From: an uncultured Bacteroidales bacterium
GTDB lineage: Bacteria > Bacteroidota > Bacteroidia > Bacteroidales > UBA932
DNA: 64,000 bases
Direction: 5' to 3'
Assembly (NCBI GenBank): GCA_944326255.1
Contig: CALVDG010000007.1
Coordinates: 1 to 64,000, forward strand
The translations under genes and the position numbers were made by a program. Shown here piece by piece: positions 1 to 12,500 of this stretch; the first letter of the stretch is position 1, and each line of letters opens with the position of its first letter. The notes under the pieces are model-generated. The model did no database searches and was not told the DNA's origin. It saw nothing but the letters and a program-made list of their open reading frames with translations.

Positions 1-3312
<3,312 letters not shown>

Positions 3313-3331
3313 TACTCACCCTATAACACCC

Positions 3332-3376
3332 AAGAGGATGACTGTGCTTATACAATAACCAGTCATCCTCTTTTTT
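3332..3376 (+). terminator. Intrinsic terminator after rpoC
   Basis: Perfect stem AGAGGATGACTG / CAGTCATCCTCT with a 15-nt loop (arms about 3332-3344 and 3360-3372) followed by a T run, 20 bp after the rpoC stop codon. Confidence 0.93.
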
Positions 3377-3393
3377 CATTAACAAACATCAAT

Positions 3394-5076
3394 ATGAGAA
3401 CCATCCTGAGACTTATCTTATGCACGGCCACGGCCCTGAGCGCATTGTGCTCTTACGCCACTCCCTCCTGGAGAGATTCACTGGTATCACAGTTGGGATA
3501 CTACAGCCGTACCGGAAGACACGACTCCGTAATAGCCGTCTCCCATCAGGGAATACGGACTGCCCTGGAACGGGGAGACACACTTGCGGCCCTGTATTCC
3601 GAGATCTTCACAGCGCAGTCCTACCTGTTCATGGATCTGGCCGACTCGGTCAAATACTATGCGGACAGAGTTGCCCGTTACCGGGACTCCGGATACGATG
3701 ATCCCAGACTCTGGCTCATATTCAACAATGTCATGGGAAGCTGGTCATTACGGGTCAGTATGGACTACTCTGAGGCATATCAATACTTCTCAGAGGGCGT
3801 CGTACTGGCCGAGGCCAGTTCAGACACGGCCAGTATGATATCCATGCTTCTCAACATCATGGACATATACTACTACCGAGGCAGCGCGGACGGTATGAGC
3901 TATGCGGAAAGAGCCTGGAGACTGGCGCAGAATACCGATACAGACAGCTTCGGCTACTACAGATGCGTTGCCGACATAGGCATGGCCAAGATGCTGCTGC
4001 TGTCCGGTAACACTGACTCTGCATCCGCATACCTGGACGAAGCCCTGAAAACAGCCGAGAGCAGCAACTCCGCATCGCAGTACGCGCAGATATATCTGCT
4101 GAAAGCCGGCATAAGTGTTCTGCGACAAGATGACACACGCGCTGAGGAATACTACAATAAGGCCATAAGTCACATTGCATTCTCCGACTACACCACTCAC
4201 ATTCAGCTGCTGCTGCACTACGGAGAGTTCCTGGAGCGGCACGGACGCAATGCCCAGGCGATGCAGATGTACATCTCGGCACTGGAAGTATCCGAAAGGA
4301 GCAAGAGCATTGAACTCAAACACCTCGTTCTGGGGAAAGCCGCAGACCTGGCCTACCGCCTTGGGAAGAAAAGCGAGGCCCTGGAATACTACCGCATGGC
4401 CCGGCTGCAGACAGACAGTCTGGTCGGACTCAGAAACAACGAGTTCAGCAAGCTGCTGTTCATGAATCAGGATATCCGGCATTCGCAGGATATGCTGGCA
4501 AAGGAGCTGGACAGACAGAAAGCTTATGAATACCTGAAGTTATCCACACTGACCGTCATCCTGGTCCTTGCCGTGGCAGCGATGCTTATAATCCTGTATA
4601 TCCGGCAAAAGAGGATGTACAGGACTCTCGTGGAACAGCACCGCACCAATATGCAGCGGCTGGATATGAGACTGGAGGAAAGCGACAGCGGGACGGATGG
4701 AGACGACAGACACCTGTTCCGTCAGATAGAACAACTTATGAGAGAAGAGAAATTCTACCTCAACAAGGATATCTCCCTGGACTCTCTGGCCAGAAGACTC
4801 GGCACGAACCGGACTTACTGCTCCAATGCCATCAACACCTGCGCCGGCATGAACTTCTACCGCTACATCGATGTCTTCAGGATTGAGGAGGCCACCAGAC
4901 GTCTCGTCCAGGGAGGGAAACGAGTCATGCTCAAGGAACTGGCCCAGGATCTGGGCTACAATTCCCTGACAGTGTTCTCAAAGGCATTCGTAAGGGAAGT
5001 CGGCTGCCCTCCCTCCGTTTACCGCAACAATGTCAGCACCCGTCCTACGGAACAGCTTGACATCAGGAGCGTCTAA
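3394..5076 (+). CDS. Membrane-anchored TPR protein with AraC-type DNA-binding domain
   Basis: Putative transcription regulator of 560 residues. An N-terminal signal sequence (about residues 1-22) is followed by a helical region with TPR-like repeats (about 30-350; for example YAERAWRLA, ALEYYRMARLQ), one transmembrane helix (about 381-403) and a C-terminal AraC-family double helix-turn-helix (about 455-548, with SLDSLARRLGTNRTYCSNAI and LAQDLGYNSLTVFSKAF). The TPR part is therefore predicted to be periplasmic and the DNA-binding part cytoplasmic, a layout common in Bacteroidota. It lies alone between the rpoC terminator and a convergent small gene with which it overlaps by 4 bp. The target genes cannot be read from sequence; the nearest regulated-looking locus is the SusC/D region. 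Family assignment is firm, function is inferred. Confidence 0.88.
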   Translation: MRTILRLILCTATALSALCSYATPSWRDSLVSQLGYYSRTGRHDSVIAVSHQGIRTALERGDTLAALYSEIFTAQSYLFMDLADSVKYYADRVARYRDSGYDDPRLWLIFNNVMGSWSLRVSMDYSEAYQYFSEGVVLAEASSDTASMISMLLNIMDIYYYRGSADGMSYAERAWRLAQNTDTDSFGYYRCVADIGMAKMLLLSGNTDSASAYLDEALKTAESSNSASQYAQIYLLKAGISVLRQDDTRAEEYYNKAISHIAFSDYTTHIQLLLHYGEFLERHGRNAQAMQMYISALEVSERSKSIELKHLVLGKAADLAYRLGKKSEALEYYRMARLQTDSLVGLRNNEFSKLLFMNQDIRHSQDMLAKELDRQKAYEYLKLSTLTVILVLAVAAMLIILYIRQKRMYRTLVEQHRTNMQRLDMRLEESDSGTDGDDRHLFRQIEQLMREEKFYLNKDISLDSLARRLGTNRTYCSNAINTCAGMNFYRYIDVFRIEEATRRLVQGGKRVMLKELAQDLGYNSLTVFSKAFVREVGCPPSVYRNNVSTRPTEQLDIRSV

Positions 5077-5771
5077 TCCGACACGCACAAACCGAACAAG
5101 GCAATCAGATCAGACTGGCTGCCGAAATTAACCTTGTTCTCCTTGACATATGCTTTAATCTCCTTTTTCTTATCCGGGAAAAGTCTGTTGAATGAGGATA
5201 TTTTGACCGGATAAACCTTATCATCTACGTCCACAAGAACAAAGTCCCTCTCGTACTTGTAGATATAGTCTTTTTCTGTATCCAGGTTCCTGGAAGGATC
5301 CAGCCTCCGCACATTACTGGTCACCGCCGTCGATGTCGGAGGAAGCGAGGAATATCCCGCATCAGCATCCTTCTCATCAAGTTCCAGGCGCAAACGCTGG
5401 GCGAGCTGCCTGCCGTCATCATCCGAAAGCACCTTGACGACACTGTTGTTGACTATCCGGTAAACCGTATCATTGCATACAAGGTTACGGACCTGATTCG
5501 GATTGGAAAGCACCAGTGTGTCAGATGTCTTATCATCTATATAAAGGATAAAATTATCCAGAAGACGGATATTAAGGCACCCCACGGAGAATCTGCCGTT
5601 ATTGTAGTTAAGCGTCGCATCGGCGAAATCCGAGAATACATAAACCACGTCCTTGGGCAGTTTATTGACTACGTTATCCCTTGCAGAAACTGTGATTGAG
5701 CCACTCTTTACCTGGGCTGAAAGCGGCATTGCCGATACCGCCAATAACATTACTAGAAAAAACCTTTTCAT
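5073..5771 (-). CDS. Secreted protein of unknown function
   Basis: 232 residues with a clear N-terminal signal peptide (MKRFFLVMLLAVSAMPLSAQ, predicted cleavage after about residue 20). I do not recognise a family. The mature part looks like mixed beta structure early on (residues 20-110, many short beta-prone stretches) and a lysine-rich C-terminus. No cysteine ladder, lipobox or transmembrane helix is visible after the signal. It overlaps the 3' end of the AraC-type regulator by 4 bp in convergent orientation. Module A, transcribed the same way, sits upstream of it, but a terminator at 5832-5862 separates them, so it is probably its own transcript. Existence as a gene is well supported by codon pattern and signal peptide. 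Confidence 0.78.
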   Translation of the reverse strand: MKRFFLVMLLAVSAMPLSAQVKSGSITVSARDNVVNKLPKDVVYVFSDFADATLNYNNGRFSVGCLNIRLLDNFILYIDDKTSDTLVLSNPNQVRNLVCNDTVYRIVNNSVVKVLSDDDGRQLAQRLRLELDEKDADAGYSSLPPTSTAVTSNVRRLDPSRNLDTEKDYIYKYERDFVLVDVDDKVYPVKISSFNRLFPDKKKEIKAYVKENKVNFGSQSDLIALFGLCVSD

Positions 5772-5831
5772 AACATACTCTGTCTTTACCTCAAAAGTAC
5801 GGATTTTTTTGAAAAAAACACACTATTTCAT

Positions 5832-5862
5832 AAAAAAAGAGGGCAACCCGCAGGTCACCCTC
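5832..5862 (-). terminator. Intrinsic terminator at the end of SusC/D module A
   Basis: Minus-strand stem GAGGG-ACC / GGT-CCCTC (5839-5862, two small internal mismatches) followed by seven T on the minus strand (5832-5838). It lies just downstream of the module A lipoprotein gene. Confidence 0.88.
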
Positions 5863-5884
5863 TGATTATCAATAACACTAGTAG

Positions 5885-6751
5885 TTATCTTACTCTACCA
5901 CCCTGTCCTCCAGGAGAAAGAATACTTGCAATCGCGTAATATCCTTCCTCGTTAACATAGCCGGCGAAGAAACCTGATGTCGCGATAAATTCGTTGTCGT
6001 TCAGGAATACAAGTTCCACTGATGTGGCCCCGATAATATTAGTGCCATCATACTGGAAGATGTTCCACTCATAACCATCGGATGCAACATATGTATTCGC
6101 AGAATTGATAACCAGCCTGTTGATGAAGCGCTCAGCAGTGAATTCCTGAGGATTCTCTCCTGTGACACTGATACCATAAACAAGAGGATCTTCAGTAGTT
6201 GAAATTATAATTTGACCGTCGATAGCCACCATTCCCTGATCACCGGCATCATATTCCCCATATGTCTGGAAAATACCGTCCATACGGTACTGCTCCACAG
6301 ACTTGAAAGTGTAGGTCATGGTCGTATTGTCCCCAAGGTTGTCACCGACCAGCCGCACCTCAATTGAAAGTTCGTCTATCGCACGGTAATCCGGAAGACG
6401 GACCTCAAAATAGGAGCAAGTGTCACTGTTTTCTCCTGAGTTGGGACCTACGTATATCTCCTTGCTGGTAAAGATCAGAGTAGAGTCATCCTTACATTCA
6501 TAAGGATTGCCGTTGATGTCCGTACCGGTGCTGCTGAGCAGTTCAATACCTACCTTTGTCGCAGTATTGCTGCTTTCAATCTGATGAACAGGCAGATAGA
6601 AATAAGAATCCTCAATGGCGAATGTCTCGGCAGGAAGGAGTTCCACTTTTGTATTACCTGTCTCAGGCGTAAACTTGTCCTCCGTGCAGGAAGAAAGTAC
6701 CACAAGAAGGGCCAGTGTCAATATTGAATATCTAATCTGTTTCATTTTCAT
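5885..6751 (-). CDS. Module A surface lipoprotein (SusE/F-position, putative glycan- or ligand-binding)
   Basis: 288 residues. N-terminal lipoprotein signal with lipobox LSSC (Cys about residue 22), so probably exported to the outer membrane. The mature start (FTPETGNTKVEL) matches the mature starts of the two other module lipoproteins in this region (FEPTFGNTTVEF and FTPTLGSTPVEF), showing that the three are paralogues. The rest is predicted beta-rich with one conserved tract typical of two-domain Sus-associated lipoproteins. It is the last gene of module A, 11 bp after susD-A and followed by a terminator. Two ATG codons are possible (6751 and 6745). The ligand is unknown; no enzyme motif is seen. 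In the present DNA arrangement this module lacks a promoter-linked susC and is probably silent. Confidence 0.8.
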   Translation of the reverse strand: MKMKQIRYSILTLALLVVLSSCTEDKFTPETGNTKVELLPAETFAIEDSYFYLPVHQIESSNTATKVGIELLSSTGTDINGNPYECKDDSTLIFTSKEIYVGPNSGENSDTCSYFEVRLPDYRAIDELSIEVRLVGDNLGDNTTMTYTFKSVEQYRMDGIFQTYGEYDAGDQGMVAIDGQIIISTTEDPLVYGISVTGENPQEFTAERFINRLVINSANTYVASDGYEWNIFQYDGTNIIGATSVELVFLNDNEFIATSGFFAGYVNEEGYYAIASILSPGGQGGRVR

Positions 6752-6762
6752 TGATTTAACTG

Positions 6763-8286
6763 TTAATAACCAGGATTCTGAGCTCCGATATTGGGATTGG
6801 TGTCCATCTCGGCCTTGGGAATAGGCCAGGTGAATCTGGGGTTGCTTGCCGCGAAAGTCTCAGTCATAGAAGAATGGTCATACATGATAAGAGAATTCTG
6901 AGGCGAAGTCCTCACTACCGGATCCCCCCATCTCTTGAGGTCCCAGAGACGGAAGCCCTCGCCGATAAGCTCACGGACGCGCTCATTCTTGATCTCGGTC
7001 ATGACATCCGTACCGCTGTAGCTATAGCCTGGTACACGGGCACTTCTGAGCGTCAGCAGATAGTTGACAGCATCTCCTTCACTGCCGCCCATGGCATAGG
7101 CCTCGGCAAGATTGAGATAAACCTCGGCTATACGGAAAGGCTTCGGCTTATGCAGATAATTCGAACGCGGCAGACTCATACCTGAAGGGAAGAGCGCGGG
7201 ATTGCCGGGGAATTTCTCAAAGAGATATACCTGAGCACTGCCGGTAGGCTCATTGGCTGTTCTCTGCGCGAAGAACTGGTCAAAACGGAAGTCTCCCTCC
7301 AAGGCACTGCATGTGGCTATGGTACCGCTTGAAGGAATGAATCCGGGCTGATACTGCTTGACAGCCACATTGTACGATATGTACATAATGTCGTAAGATG
7401 ACGGAAGTTCGTTGGACTTATTGGAGGCGTCACACATCATGATGCACTCCTGACCGGAGTCTGATGCCCACATACTTTTAAAATTGGCAGCTGTAGTCAC
7501 CAAGGCATATTTGCCGCCGTCAACCAGAGGCTTCGCGTATTTTATAACGTTATCGTAATCCTTCATGTTGAGATATACCCTTGACCTGAATGCAGACACC
7601 GCATCAGCCGTGAGCCAAATGCATCCCACCTCACCAGGTGTGGTGATATACTCCTCCGCCAGATCCAGGTCGGCGTTGATGTGCTCGTATGTGGCGGCCA
7701 GAGTCCCTCTATTGGGATAAGTGCTCTTGTCCGCCGTAGGGTTGAACACTGTCACATAAGGTATGCCTGTATCGGGGTTGCCGGCAGTGCTTGCGTCATA
7801 AGCCGGGCAGAACCTGATGGCCAGCTCATAGTGGTAATAGGCGCGGAAGAAGTAGGCTTCGCCCAGGTATATCTTCAGGAGTTCAAGATCATCAGCTGAG
7901 AATGACTCCGAAGGATTCTCAAGCACCTCGAGAATATTCTCGATGAAGAAGTTCGCATTGGCGATGACACCGTAGCAACTGCCCCAGACACCTTCGACAC
8001 CGCCCTCGCTGACGTTGAAGTCCCAACGGAAGAAGTAACCGTAGTTGTTGCCGTATCCGGATGTGGGCTGGAAAAGGTCGCTCTGAACTTCTGAATTGGA
8101 CACAAAACCGCCGGCCACCGCCCCGCGGAAGTTGGCATACAGTCCTCTTCTTAGGTTCTGGGCATCCTGAATCGATGTCAGGGCGTCATCAGCATCAATG
8201 GCTCCGGGCTGACGGAGATCCATCGTACAGCTGAACAGTCCAGCTGCCGCTGACAGTATAAAGGCTGCTTTTAATATCTTTTTCAT
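6763..8286 (-). CDS. Module A SusD/RagB-family nutrient-binding lipoprotein
   Basis: 507 residues; lipobox FSC near residue 20 marks an outer-membrane lipoprotein that caps its SusC partner and delivers ligand. SusD signatures are present: N-terminal MDLRQPG and ADDAL, the helical TPR-like scaffold (YLGEAYFFRAYYHYELA), KPFRIAEVYLNLAEAYA, and the C-terminal RELIGEGFRLWDLKRWGDP. It follows susC-A by 16 bp and precedes the lipoprotein gene by 11 bp. It is clearly closer to the module C SusD than to that of module B: A and C share most of the first 70 mature residues. Ligand unknown. Confidence 0.95.
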   Translation of the reverse strand: MKKILKAAFILSAAAGLFSCTMDLRQPGAIDADDALTSIQDAQNLRRGLYANFRGAVAGGFVSNSEVQSDLFQPTSGYGNNYGYFFRWDFNVSEGGVEGVWGSCYGVIANANFFIENILEVLENPSESFSADDLELLKIYLGEAYFFRAYYHYELAIRFCPAYDASTAGNPDTGIPYVTVFNPTADKSTYPNRGTLAATYEHINADLDLAEEYITTPGEVGCIWLTADAVSAFRSRVYLNMKDYDNVIKYAKPLVDGGKYALVTTAANFKSMWASDSGQECIMMCDASNKSNELPSSYDIMYISYNVAVKQYQPGFIPSSGTIATCSALEGDFRFDQFFAQRTANEPTGSAQVYLFEKFPGNPALFPSGMSLPRSNYLHKPKPFRIAEVYLNLAEAYAMGGSEGDAVNYLLTLRSARVPGYSYSGTDVMTEIKNERVRELIGEGFRLWDLKRWGDPVVRTSPQNSLIMYDHSSMTETFAASNPRFTWPIPKAEMDTNPNIGAQNPGY

Positions 8287-8302
8287 GTTCTTTCTGTATT
8301 AA

Positions 8303-11257
8303 TTAAAATGTTAATTCCACTCCTATGCTGAATTCCCTTGTATTGGGATATACTCCCATCTGAATATTGGAGTCAACCTCAGGGTCATATCCGGAGTACT
8401 GAGTGATGGTGAACAGGTTTCTGGCTATAGCGTAGATTCTGGCGCCGGCGAGGAAGCCTGTCTTGTCCATCCAGTGCTGAGGGAAGCTGTAACCGATCTG
8501 GAGATTCTTCAGACGCAGGAACGAGGCGTTCTCCAGGTAACTGTCGTCAAACTGTCTGGTAGACTCCAGTGAAGGTATATCGGTCTGCTGTCCGGGATGT
8601 GTCCAGATGTTCAACATGTCGGTCGTCATATTGTAGAGCGGGAAGTCCACAGGGTTGGTGAGGAACCACTTGTCGTTGTTGAGAATCCAGTTGCCGGCCA
8701 CCCATGTGAAGTCGGCTCCTACGTACAGTCCTTTCCACTGGAAGTTCAGCTGGATACCGCCGGCCCACGGAGCATATCTCTGCTTGCCGGTCATCACCTG
8801 ATTTTCCTCCGAGTAGACCTTGGTCTTGTTTCCGTTCTTGTCATACCACATCTGCATACCGTCACGGGGATCGACTCCTGCCGAACGCACAAAGTAGTAT
8901 TCGCCCCATGCGTGTCCTACTTCCATACGCAGACCGGTGTTGGCCAGAGTATAATAGTCTACACCGTCGAAGAGACTGGCAATCCTGTTCTGGTTGTAGT
9001 TGAAGTTGGCCTTGATGTTGAAGTAGATGTCCCTGGTCTGGATAACGTCAAAGCTCAGGTCTACGTCCACACCGCGGTTGTACATGTCAGCGATATTACC
9101 CGCACCGGATGCGTATCCTGTCGTATAGGAATACGGGATATCCATGAGCATGTCGCGGGTCATCTTGTTGTAGAACTCTACGCTTATTCCGAAGAAATTC
9201 CACAGACGTGCAGTGACACCGATGTTGAGAGTCTCGACAGTCTCCCATGTCAGGTCGGGATTAGGAGGAGTACCGACACCCCATGCCAGTCCGCCATTGT
9301 TGTATCGGGAACCGTAAGCACCGACTGTACCATAACTCAGGTAATTGCTGATTCCGGAGTTACCTGTGGTACCGTAGCTGGCCTTCAGACGCAGGTCCTG
9401 AATCCAGGACACTCCCTGCATCCACTCCTCGCGCTTGATGTCCCACATCGCACCTACTGAGTAGAAATTGGCGTACTTCTTATTCACTCCGAACAGGGAG
9501 GAGCCGTCCAGACGCCATGATGCATCGATGAAATACTTCGAATCATAGTCGTATGACACGCGGGCAAAATATGAGTTGTAGTTTACCTCGGATTTCCCCC
9601 AAGAAGGCATTATCGCCTCAGTACCATACTGAAGGTAAGGCTGACGAAGGTCGCTCTGTCCCTCAGAGGATGCTGAGAAACTCTCATCGTCCGTAATAAT
9701 CGCCTCCTGTCCCAGGAGAACCGCGAAGTTGTTCCTTTCAGCCACTGTGAACCTGTACTCTGCCGTATTGGTGAAAGTCAGCCTGTAGTAACGTTCGAAA
9801 GCCTCAGAAGCACTGGGCAGAGAGCCTGTGAAAGGCCACTCGTCATCAGCGACAGGAAGAGCTTTCTGAGATGCACGCCAGTCATAGGCCTCAACACTCT
9901 GCTGAGCACGGAGAGTCAGTCCCTTGATGGGAGTAATCTGCTGATAAGTGCTGGCGTTAAGCCTTGCTATCGTATATGTAATGGGCTGAATATCGGAGAC
10001 ATGATATGCATTCCACTGCTGCACGGGATCAAAATACTTCAACTCATCACTATAGTCCACATAGGAATTGCCGGCATCATCCGTCTTAATGGCATAGGGT
10101 GACAGCCATGCAGGGAGGTTGTTGGATGCGAACATGATGTTACCGAAAGAGTTCGCTCCGTTTGAGCTGCCCATATAAGGAGTGGTCTGATACTCCTGAT
10201 ACGACAGACCGATGTTCATACCCATCCTCAGCCAGTCGCTGACTTTTGTGTTGACATTGGTACGGATGTTGTATCTGCTCAGGTTGGAGTCAAAAGCGAT
10301 ACCTTCCTGGTCGAATACCCCGAGGGAGATATAGTAGTCAGTCCTCTCAGATGCTCCGGACACAGATGCGTCCAGGCTCCAGATAGGAGCAGCCTCCTTA
10401 AAGAAGTAGTCAACCCAATTGGTGTTTATACCCAGATTCTGGGACATAGCCTGATACTCAGTCATCTGGAAATCGGGATTTATCATGGTCTGGAACTCAA
10501 ACCACTGATCCGCATTCATCAGGTTCATTCTGTGATTGGTCATCTGCGACACACCGTACTGGGCCCTGAGGGACACCACGGGCTTCTCTCCTACAGCACC
10601 TTTCTTGGTGGTGATGTAGATGACACCGTTGGCGGCACGGGAACCGTAGATGGCAGTTGAGGAAGCGTCCTTCATGACCACGATGCTCTCGATATCGTTG
10701 CTGTTCAAAGACGAGAATACATCGGCGGATACAGGAGAACCGTCCAGAATGAACAGAGGTGTCGTGCTGGCGTTTATGGAACTTACACCGCGCAGACGCA
10801 TGGTCGCTGTCTCCGAAGGCTCACCTGATGATGTGAACACCTGAAGTCCGGACACCTGACCCTGAAGGGCATCCGCCGCGTTGGCCGTAGGCCTGTTGGC
10901 TATCACCTTCTTGTTCACGGTCGAGGCGGAACCCACGACTGAGGAAATCTTCCTGGCGGAACCGTAGCCCACGACGATAACGTCATCGAGCATCTCGGCC
11001 TCGATCTCCATTGAAACGTCCACCGTAGTTCTGCCGTTAACGGGTATCTCCTGGGTGGTGTAGCCCATGAAGCGTACTTCGAGAACTCCGTCTGACGGTA
11101 CCTGGATGGAATACACACCCATCGCGTCAGTCATGACCCAGCGGGTAGCATCGCCCTGCACCAGGATGGTCGCACCGGCTATGCCCTCACCTGTCGAAGC
11201 ATCAGTAACAGTACCCGTCACCGTGATGTCCTGCGCGAAAACCGCAGTCGTTGCCAC
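8303..11257 (-). CDS. Module A SusC-family TonB-dependent transporter, silent copy lacking a proper start
   Basis: About 984 residues of an outer-membrane TonB-dependent importer: a carboxypeptidase-D-like regulatory domain (ITVTGTVTDASTGEGIAGATI), plug domain (VVVMKDASSTAIYGSRAANGVIYITTKKG) and a 22-strand type beta barrel ending in phenylalanine (ELTF). The 5' end is abnormal. The frame is open upstream only to a TAA inside the recombinase gene, and there is no ATG; the first usable codon is GTG at 11257, which would give only half a signal peptide (VATTAVFAQ). The break coincides exactly with a recombination site (11250-11264). The body is otherwise complete. I infer a storage copy that becomes expressed when the leader at 12594 is inverted onto it, giving the leader LLLV joined to ATTAVFAQ. 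Confidence 0.93.
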   Translation of the reverse strand: MATTAVFAQDITVTGTVTDASTGEGIAGATILVQGDATRWVMTDAMGVYSIQVPSDGVLEVRFMGYTTQEIPVNGRTTVDVSMEIEAEMLDDVIVVGYGSARKISSVVGSASTVNKKVIANRPTANAADALQGQVSGLQVFTSSGEPSETATMRLRGVSSINASTTPLFILDGSPVSADVFSSLNSNDIESIVVMKDASSTAIYGSRAANGVIYITTKKGAVGEKPVVSLRAQYGVSQMTNHRMNLMNADQWFEFQTMINPDFQMTEYQAMSQNLGINTNWVDYFFKEAAPIWSLDASVSGASERTDYYISLGVFDQEGIAFDSNLSRYNIRTNVNTKVSDWLRMGMNIGLSYQEYQTTPYMGSSNGANSFGNIMFASNNLPAWLSPYAIKTDDAGNSYVDYSDELKYFDPVQQWNAYHVSDIQPITYTIARLNASTYQQITPIKGLTLRAQQSVEAYDWRASQKALPVADDEWPFTGSLPSASEAFERYYRLTFTNTAEYRFTVAERNNFAVLLGQEAIITDDESFSASSEGQSDLRQPYLQYGTEAIMPSWGKSEVNYNSYFARVSYDYDSKYFIDASWRLDGSSLFGVNKKYANFYSVGAMWDIKREEWMQGVSWIQDLRLKASYGTTGNSGISNYLSYGTVGAYGSRYNNGGLAWGVGTPPNPDLTWETVETLNIGVTARLWNFFGISVEFYNKMTRDMLMDIPYSYTTGYASGAGNIADMYNRGVDVDLSFDVIQTRDIYFNIKANFNYNQNRIASLFDGVDYYTLANTGLRMEVGHAWGEYYFVRSAGVDPRDGMQMWYDKNGNKTKVYSEENQVMTGKQRYAPWAGGIQLNFQWKGLYVGADFTWVAGNWILNNDKWFLTNPVDFPLYNMTTDMLNIWTHPGQQTDIPSLESTRQFDDSYLENASFLRLKNLQIGYSFPQHWMDKTGFLAGARIYAIARNLFTITQYSGYDPEVDSNIQMGVYPNTREFSIGVELTF

Positions 11258-11264
11258 GAGTAAC
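11250..11264 (-). other. Recombination site A in the susC-A signal-peptide codons
   Basis: Minus-strand sequence GTTACTCGTGGCAAC: arms GTTAC and GCAAC (one mismatch to a perfect dyad) around the spacer TCGTG. The core TTACTCGTGG is shared with sites B and C and reads TTA CTC GTG in the susC frame in all three. Similarity to the other copies is high on the susC-body side and absent on the other side, as expected at a crossover point. Confidence 0.8.
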
Positions 11265-11280
11265 GTAGCAGGCGTATTGA

Positions 11281-12321
11281 TTATACACCGATAACGTTTT
11301 TAATTATTCCCTTTATCTCGTCTTCGTTGCTTTGACACAAGTACCGTTTAAATGACTCCTCGCTGGAATGTCCGCTGATACTGCGTATCTGTCCGGTACT
11401 CAGCTTGCCTCCCAGGTAAAGATTAGTGATGAAGCTCCGGCGCGCCGTGTGGGAGGATACCAGCTCGTATTTCGGCTTCGATACTTTTATCTTCACGCCT
11501 CCTTTCCTACAGTACACCGTCGTAAGAGCATCTATCCCCGCCATGCGGCACAACTGCTTGATCTTCGAATTCATCACAGAAACAGACACTTTTGGAGTCC
11601 GTCCGCCCCAATGTTCAATAATCTCAAGAAGCCGCTTGTCCAGAACCGGGACGATAACGGTACGGTCCGTCTTCTTCTGTATCATCCGCAATGCCTTATA
11701 CGCAATCCCGTCTATTGTTATCTCCTCCATCTCGTCCATTGAGATGCCGGAATAATCCGAGAACCGCTGCCCTGTCCAGCACCCTATCAGAAACACGTCC
11801 CTGACTTTCTGCAAAGAAGACGGTGACTCTGTCAGATCAAGAGCGGCCAGCCCCGATATCTCATCCTCCGCCAGATATACCTTTTTGAATACAGACGAAG
11901 CTCTGTGAGTCACAAACCCCTTGCTGTTCTGAATATTATTGTCCGAGACGCCCTCTTCCAGCGCACTGTTCATGACAGCCTTGATCAACGTCATATATTG
12001 GTATTTTGTACTGTCCATATAACGGCGCGAATCGCAGAACTCCATAAAGCGTGAATATGTCTCCATCGAGATCTCCGAAATTCTGATGCCGTCACACCCT
12101 ATAAACTCCTCAAAATCCGGCCAGAGCCGCAATATCTTTTTATAATTGGCAATACTGTTGTGCGCATAGGCATTACCTTTATATAAATAAGCACTGCACT
12201 CCATGTCTGCTATTTTTTTTCTGATATACGCAATAAATATGTCACTGGCTTTCTTATGCCTGCTGTATGACATGGAAAATCTGATTGAAACTCCGAGAAT
12301 GTTTTTACAAAATCTAAACAT
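11281..12321 (-). CDS. Tyrosine recombinase, putative SusC-switch invertase
   Basis: 346 residues. An N-terminal SAM-like core-binding region (about 20-130) is followed by a complete catalytic domain: Arg186 in TGQR, a candidate Lys near 216-217, His291 and Arg294 in HTARR, His318 in SGH, and nucleophile Tyr327 in FKRYL. All catalytic residues are present, so the enzyme should be active. The gene lies between the divergent susC-B leader and susC-A, with its stop codon only 16 bp from recombination site A. It therefore sits inside the 1.4-kb segment bounded by sites A and B and would turn around with it. No conjugation, phage or excisionase genes are nearby, which favours a dedicated local invertase over an integrative element. 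The N-terminus is less certain; Met17 (MSYSRHKKAS) is an alternative start. Confidence 0.93.
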   Translation of the reverse strand: MFRFCKNILGVSIRFSMSYSRHKKASDIFIAYIRKKIADMECSAYLYKGNAYAHNSIANYKKILRLWPDFEEFIGCDGIRISEISMETYSRFMEFCDSRRYMDSTKYQYMTLIKAVMNSALEEGVSDNNIQNSKGFVTHRASSVFKKVYLAEDEISGLAALDLTESPSSLQKVRDVFLIGCWTGQRFSDYSGISMDEMEEITIDGIAYKALRMIQKKTDRTVIVPVLDKRLLEIIEHWGGRTPKVSVSVMNSKIKQLCRMAGIDALTTVYCRKGGVKIKVSKPKYELVSSHTARRSFITNLYLGGKLSTGQIRSISGHSSEESFKRYLCQSNEDEIKGIIKNVIGV

Positions 12322-12356
12322 ATTTTAAAAATTTAGGGTTAAAGTTTACATCATCT

Positions 12357-12388
12357 ATTGCTTTTTACAAAAAAAAAAATCACTTTTG
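12357..12388 (+). promoter_or_regulatory. Candidate promoter of the susC expression leader
   Basis: ATTG (12357-12360), 20-bp spacer, then CACTTTTG (12381-12388), one base off the Bacteroidota -7 consensus TAnnTTTG. It would start transcription near 12395 and leave a 5' untranslated leader of about 200 nt. The gap 12322-12593 is AT-rich, has no ORF, and also has to hold the recombinase promoter; I saw no good consensus for the latter. Confidence 0.5.
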
Positions 12389-12481
12389 CAGTTTAGATAA
12401 CTGACCTTTGAAATGCTTATAGGCAACATAAATATCGAAAACAAGCCGACAACAACATACGTTTTCCTAATTGTAGGAGGT

Positions 12482-12500
12482 CCTTGCGCTGAGCACAAGG
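12482..12500 (+). promoter_or_regulatory. Hairpin in the long 5' leader of susC-B
   Basis: CCTTG and CAAGG pair around a short GC-containing loop, just after a GTAGGAGGT tract and about 95 nt before the ATG. No T run follows it, so it is not an obvious terminator. It could be a regulatory RNA element shared by whichever SusC is joined to the leader. Function is speculative. Confidence 0.35.

Noticed and set aside
11281..12321. Recombinase as the integrase of a conjugative transposon, prophage or genomic island
   Set aside because: No mobilisation, conjugation, phage or excisionase genes, no tRNA attachment site, and recombination-site copies occur exactly in the three susC signal peptides.
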